Of a stretch of DNA of 8,116 nt, positions 5,721 to 8,116 are shown piece after piece. The notes beneath the pieces were generated by a model. It had not been told where the DNA came from and ran no database searches. It worked only from the letters and a program-made list of their open reading frames with translations. The stretch comes from Bacillota bacterium (lineage in GTDB: Bacteria; Bacillota; Clostridia; Christensenellales; CAG-138), in assembly GCA_023458355.1 (NCBI GenBank), contig JAEWZS010000254.1, positions 1 through 8,116 of the forward strand. The letters run 5' to 3'. The position numbers and the translations under genes are program-made. Position 1 is the first letter of the stretch, and each line of letters starts with the position of its first letter.

Positions 5721-6509
5721 TTAGTATACAAACTCGCACGCATAACCACCTGTTTCGCTATCCCAATATACGTTCACATATTTTACAAGCCATGGGTCAA
5801 AAGCTTCCGCAGAACTACTTACGTCTTCATCCACGTCCGTCACATACAGATACCAATCGGTTTCCCCCGCATAGGGCGTACCGGCTACGGAACCTGTGAC
5901 ATCTTGGGATGCACCGGGCTCAAGGATGGCAGGCAAAATATCTACGCTGTCATCAGTACTGCTGTCGGGCGACATATGGATTGAATAGAGCTGATAGGGG
6001 GATTCGTTGTAGATGGTGAATACAAATGCTCCGTCGTAGATGCTCGCTTCCTCGGAGCTGTCGTCGTTTGCATATTCAAGATTGCCGCTTATTACGTTTT
6101 GCGTGCCATCCACACCGGTCACCGTGGCGTTGAGGCCGTCATTGAAAGAGATTGTTACCGCAGATCCCGCTTCCAGGGGAACATAGGTGAACGTATAGGT
6201 ATCCCCATCCTGATCGATGATTCGTATATCATAGTTCTCATACTGGTATTTTTCCAGCGTAATGTCAAATGAGCCGTTGCTTTTGAGGATGCTTGTACTG
6301 CCCAGATGATCCGTACCCCAATCGTTTGCAGCGGTAGGCGAAACGTACAGTTCGTTGAAAATATAGGAAGAATCGTTTATAACCGTTACTTGGAAGGTTT
6401 CGGGGGTTGTGGTTGCAGGTTCGCCGGCGTTTGCGGGTACTTTAGGCGTACAACCTACCACAGCAAGCAGCAGGGCAAGCAACAGCAGGCATATTCGCGA
6501 CCGTTTCAT
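5721..6509 (-). CDS. lipoprotein with two repeated beta-rich domains, unknown function
   Basis: This 262-residue protein has a lipoprotein signal: basic MKRSR, a hydrophobic core at 6-18, and a lipobox VVGC with C20 as the lipidated residue. A short T/P/A-rich linker (21-37) follows. The rest is acidic and appears to be two copies of one unit: repeat 1 at about 39-107 begins FQVTVINDSSYIFNELYVSP, repeat 2 at about 162-230 begins FVFTIYNESPYQLYSIHMSP. They share F, T, N, S, Y and SP at matching places and later I-L and G-[AS]-S. It should sit on the outer face of the membrane, anchored by lipid. No catalytic motif is visible; a binding role is a guess. GGAGG (6520-6516) lies six bases before the ATG. 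The bidirectional terminator at 5608-5647 ends it. A possible shortened C-terminus is noted separately. Confidence 0.78.
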   Translation of the reverse strand: MKRSRICLLLLALLLAVVGCTPKVPANAGEPATTTPETFQVTVINDSSYIFNELYVSPTAANDWGTDHLGSTSILKSNGSFDITLEKYQYENYDIRIIDQDGDTYTFTYVPLEAGSAVTISFNDGLNATVTGVDGTQNVISGNLEYANDDSSEEASIYDGAFVFTIYNESPYQLYSIHMSPDSSTDDSVDILPAILEPGASQDVTGSVAGTPYAGETDWYLYVTDVDEDVSSSAEAFDPWLVKYVNVYWDSETGGYACEFVY

Positions 6510-6539
6510 TGTGTTCCTCCTCTTAATGACGTTTGGCCG

Positions 6540-6548
6540 AGTATAGCA
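6540..6548 (-). promoter_or_regulatory. extended -10 promoter of the lipoprotein gene
   Basis: On the minus strand TGCTATACT (6548-6540) is an extended -10 element (TG-n-TATACT). No good -35 box lies at the right distance, as is common for this promoter class. Transcription would begin near 6533, about 24 bases before the ATG, so the leader is barely longer than the ribosome binding site. Confidence 0.5.
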
Positions 6549-6571
6549 TTTTCGGGAACATGCTGGGCTGC

Positions 6572-6589
6572 GGTAAAGAATAATTTACC
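6572..6589. promoter_or_regulatory. GGTAAA-6-TTTACC inverted repeat near the lipoprotein promoter (copy 1 of 2)
   Basis: GGTAAAGAATAATTTACC has perfect 6-bp arms around a 6-bp centre. It ends 23 bp upstream of the extended -10 element of the lipoprotein gene. A near-identical site is found at 7069-7085, so this is a candidate operator shared by two units. Confidence 0.45.
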
Positions 6590-6690
6590 ATCTTTAATGC
6601 TGCATTCATCTCAGGTCGCATAGTGGCGCAATCTTTTATAAACATCTAACCCGCTTTCCCGTTTTTCCTACCATAATTAAAGGTCCCGCA

Positions 6691-6936
6691 CTACGCATCC
6701 GGCTTTTCGCTTTGCATCAACTTCATGATATCGTCTACCGAAATCCTAGGACCGTCTCGCCAGTAGACGAAGTTCCCATCCGTTTTAGGATAAAGAATAC
6801 GATCATCCTCTCCGAGATGAGCAAAAGTAGGCTTATCCATGAGCGAGGTAATCTCCAGCATAAGGATATTGCCGTTATTTAGCTGAACGTCCAGCATGTC
6901 ATCGCCCACAATGCCAACCCGCAGGATTTTCAACAT
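6691..6936 (-). CDS. small DUF2442-like protein
   Basis: This 81-residue soluble protein resembles the DUF2442 fold: an opening strand pair (LKILRVGIVGDDMLDVQLNN), a short G-N/x-I turn, a central SLMDKPTFAHL segment, and a closing FVYWRDGPRISVDDIMKLM (about 56-74) that matches the family's W-x-[DN]-G near the end followed by a helix. Members are usually near 80 residues, have no established enzyme activity, and often lie beside toxin-antitoxin or DUF4160 genes; no such partner is present here. GGAGGG (6952-6947) precedes the ATG by ten bases, slightly long. It is divergent from the response regulator and lies 181 bp before the lipoprotein gene on the same strand, which has its own promoter. 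The family call rests on pattern only. Confidence 0.62.
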   Translation of the reverse strand: MLKILRVGIVGDDMLDVQLNNGNILMLEITSLMDKPTFAHLGEDDRILYPKTDGNFVYWRDGPRISVDDIMKLMQSEKPDA

Positions 6937-6961
6937 AGTTCACAAACCCTCCTGTCCGATT

Positions 6962-7050
6962 TTTCACGGAGTTTATGTCGAGTTTCACATTGACATTGAA
7001 TACTTTCACGTTATATGCTTACCACATTGGAGCGAGCATAACATTTTCAC
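6962..7050. repeat. four TTTCAC direct repeats at about 21-bp phase before the response regulator
   Basis: TTTCAC occurs at 6962-6967, 6983-6988, 7004-7009 and 7045-7050. Start-to-start distances are 21, 21 and 41 bp, close to two helical turns each and to twice that for the last, with the fourth slot at 7025 unoccupied. Three of the four continue with G. All lie in the divergent gap between the DUF2442-like gene and the response regulator, and two flank or overlap its promoter. Same-face direct repeats are what OmpR-type regulators usually bind. Confidence 0.5.
6990..7017 (+). promoter_or_regulatory. probable promoter of the response regulator gene
   Basis: A consensus TTGACA (6990-6995) is followed after 16 bp by TATATG (7012-7017). 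A TTTCAC repeat ends one base before the -35 box and another lies inside the spacer. Transcription would begin near 7024, giving a leader of about 117 bases that contains the palindrome and hairpin described below. Confidence 0.45.
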
Positions 7051-7068
7051 GTAGCGCCTGTGACGACA

Positions 7069-7085
7069 GTAAACAATAATTTACC
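7069..7085. promoter_or_regulatory. GTAAA-n7-TTTAC-type inverted repeat in the response regulator leader (copy 2 of 2)
   Basis: GTAAACAATAATTTACC matches 16 of 17 bases of the site at 6573-6589, differing only at one central base. The inverted arms GTAAA and TTTAC are kept. It lies about 45 bp after the proposed transcription start, where a bound protein would act as a roadblock. Confidence 0.42.
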
Positions 7086-7086
7086 G

Positions 7087-7118
7087 AAAAAAGAGCCGGA
7101 TGCAAAAACATCTGGCTC
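7087..7118 (-). terminator. 10-bp hairpin with six T on the minus strand, in the response regulator leader
   Basis: GAGCCGGATG (7093-7102) and CATCTGGCTC (7109-7118) pair over ten positions with a CAAAAA loop. Read on the minus strand, the stem is followed directly by TTTTTT (7092-7087), the form of an intrinsic terminator. The only minus-strand transcript that could arrive here is that of the histidine kinase, after crossing the whole response regulator gene in antisense. Against this, the one imperfect pair is a G-U wobble in plus-strand RNA but an A-C mismatch in minus-strand RNA. In plus-strand RNA it is a stable leader hairpin ending ten bases before the ribosome binding site. Confidence 0.55.
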
Positions 7119-7140
7119 ACCGGCGGCCAAGGGGGATATG

Positions 7141-7827
7141 ATGCGAAATCCCAGAATACTCATTGTCGAAGACGAAACGGATGTTCTCTCTTTGAACAGA
7201 CGCCATTTTGAGGAACAAGGCTATGAAGTGGACACGGCGAAGACATTAAGCGAAGCAAGGACAAAGCTGTGGGAACGTCCGCCCGACTTGGTGCTTTTAG
7301 ATGTGATGCTACCGGACGGCACAGGCTTTGATTTCTGCGCTGAGTTGCGTAAAATCACTACAGCCCCCATCATCTACCTCACCTGCCTTGGCAATAACGA
7401 GCATATTATAAAAGGTCTTATGGCCGGTGGTGATGATTACATCGTAAAACCTTATAACCTTGATGTACTTTCTGCGCGTGTCATGGCACAGCTTCGCGGG
7501 CGGGGGCTATTGAGTGCCGGGCGCGTGGAGCTTCCACCGCTCTCGATTGATTTATGCTCGGGTAGGGTGACGCTTGACGGTGAGGATATACCCCTCGCCC
7601 AAAAGGAGATGCAAATGCTTGCACACCTTGCCAGCAATGCGGGAAAGGAATTTTCTGCTGAGGATCTCTATCGTGCCGTTTGGGGTGAACCGATTGGTGC
7701 ATACAAAAACACCGTAAAGACGCACATCTCAAACCTGCGAAGAAAACTTAAGCTCGATGATGGAAGTCCCTTTGAACTTTACATGACCAGCAGCAGGAAA
7801 TATCTGTTTTTGAAGGTTATGTTTTAA
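7141..7827 (+). CDS. OmpR/PhoB-family response regulator
   Basis: This 228-residue protein is a DNA-binding response regulator. The receiver domain (1-118) has the acidic pair E10-D11, the phosphoacceptor D54 in LVLLDVMLPDG, T81 and K103 in IVKPYN, so it should be phosphorylated normally. The winged-helix domain (about 130-225) has the recognition helix KNTVKTHISNLRRKLKL. The wing is unusual: the common RGxGY hairpin is replaced by YMTSSRKYLFLKV at the end. AAGGGGG (7129-7135) supports a start at 7141 (or 7138, one codon earlier). A frame open back to GTG at 7060 would add 27 low-complexity residues with no binding site. Its gene ends tail-to-tail with a histidine kinase, its likely partner. 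TTTCAC repeats upstream suggest self-regulation, which is inference. Confidence 0.9.
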   Translation: MRNPRILIVEDETDVLSLNRRHFEEQGYEVDTAKTLSEARTKLWERPPDLVLLDVMLPDGTGFDFCAELRKITTAPIIYLTCLGNNEHIIKGLMAGGDDYIVKPYNLDVLSARVMAQLRGRGLLSAGRVELPPLSIDLCSGRVTLDGEDIPLAQKEMQMLAHLASNAGKEFSAEDLYRAVWGEPIGAYKNTVKTHISNLRRKLKLDDGSPFELYMTSSRKYLFLKVMF

Positions 7828-8116
7828 CTATACTCTTCAAAGGGGAGCGTAAAGCTGACATCCGTTCCCTCCCCTATGGTGCTTCGCACGTTAATTTCTC
7901 CGCCGTGAGCATCGACGATATGCTTACAGATATAAAGCCCCAGCCCCACGCCGTCCTCACTTTCGGTACTGTTCTTTCTATTTCCATTCGCATAGCTTTT
8001 GAACCGCTCAAATAAATACGGCAAGCGCTCGGGAGCGATACCCTCGCCGGTATCGGTAACGCGCACAACGGCAAAGGACCCCTCCGCCTCGGCTGAATTT
8101 GTATTAACACCGTCGT
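7824..8116 (-). CDS. histidine kinase, C-terminal ATP-binding part (cut by the window edge)
   Basis: Only the last 96 codons of a sensor histidine kinase are present; the frame stays open to the right edge, so the sensor, dimerisation and N-box parts lie outside. The visible part is the HATPase domain: G1 box VRVTDTGEGI, F box YLFERFKS, G2 box DGVGLGLYICKHIV, then a closing HGGEINVRSTIGEGTDVSFTLP. The kinase would phosphorylate itself on a histidine and pass the phosphate to a regulator, most simply the one encoded next to it. Its stop lies in the TTAA at 7824-7827 that also stops the response regulator, so the genes converge with a 4-bp overlap. I see no terminator right after it on the minus strand; the first candidate is at 7087-7118. 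Confidence 0.9.
   Translation of the reverse strand, partial: DGVNTNSAEAEGSFAVVRVTDTGEGIAPERLPYLFERFKSYANGNRKNSTESEDGVGLGLYICKHIVDAHGGEINVRSTIGEGTDVSFTLPFEEYS

Noticed and set aside
6640..6690. Terminator for the DUF2442-like gene
   Set aside because: The gap after its stop has G- and A-rich stretches on the minus strand but no stable stem with a T run.
7060..7140. GTG start at 7060 giving a 27-residue N-terminal extension of the response regulator
   Set aside because: It has no ribosome binding site, the extension is low-complexity, and the stretch contains a palindrome and a terminator-like hairpin. AAGGGGG before 7138-7141 marks the true start.

Overview
The window looks like chromosomal DNA of a low-to-mid GC Gram-positive bacterium, most likely a member of the Clostridia. 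The reasons are strong GGAGG-type ribosome binding sites before almost every gene, a TTG start, compact intergenic gaps holding intrinsic terminators, a short lipoprotein signal peptide, and families typical of Firmicutes (a FosX-type enzyme, an SH3b-bearing cell wall amidase, a PlsC-like acyltransferase with a zinc ribbon). I see no transposase, integrase, tRNA, rRNA or CRISPR array. This is a mixed run of short transcription units on both strands, not one pathway. No gap between called genes exceeds 300 bases.

Layout, left to right. Positions 1-540 hold a tiny two-helix membrane protein with a leader hairpin and its own terminator, then a promoter with an 18-bp perfect palindrome just upstream, driving a dizinc M20 peptidase (541-1677). 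On the minus strand follow a three-part acyltransferase (1857-3128, with a promoter and terminator) and an unusual N-acetylmuramoyl-L-alanine amidase with a C-terminal SH3b domain (3302-4033, best start a TTG). A divergent intergenic region then leads to a plus-strand pair: a double-GNAT acetyltransferase (4229-5128) and fosX, a fosfomycin-inactivating epoxide hydrolase with all its key residues (5175-5591). This pair ends at a bidirectional terminator shared with a minus-strand lipoprotein built of two repeated beta-rich units (5721-6509). A small DUF2442-like protein (6691-6936, minus) comes next.

The right end holds a two-component system in an odd tail-to-tail arrangement. An OmpR-type response regulator (7141-7827, plus) and the ATPase end of a histidine kinase (7824-8116, minus, running off the window) share a TTAA that supplies both stop codons. 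The DNA before the regulator is dense with signals: four TTTCAC repeats spaced 21, 21 and 41 bp, a TTGACA promoter, a palindrome whose near-identical twin lies before the lipoprotein promoter, and a hairpin that on the minus strand is followed by six T residues.

The most notable points are this right-end regulatory architecture, the amidase that lacks the usual first zinc histidine and any signal peptide, the intact fosX, and an in-frame 15-codon extension after the lipoprotein stop. I did not find a clear, entirely new defence or biosynthetic system; much of the window is ordinary accessory and housekeeping content.
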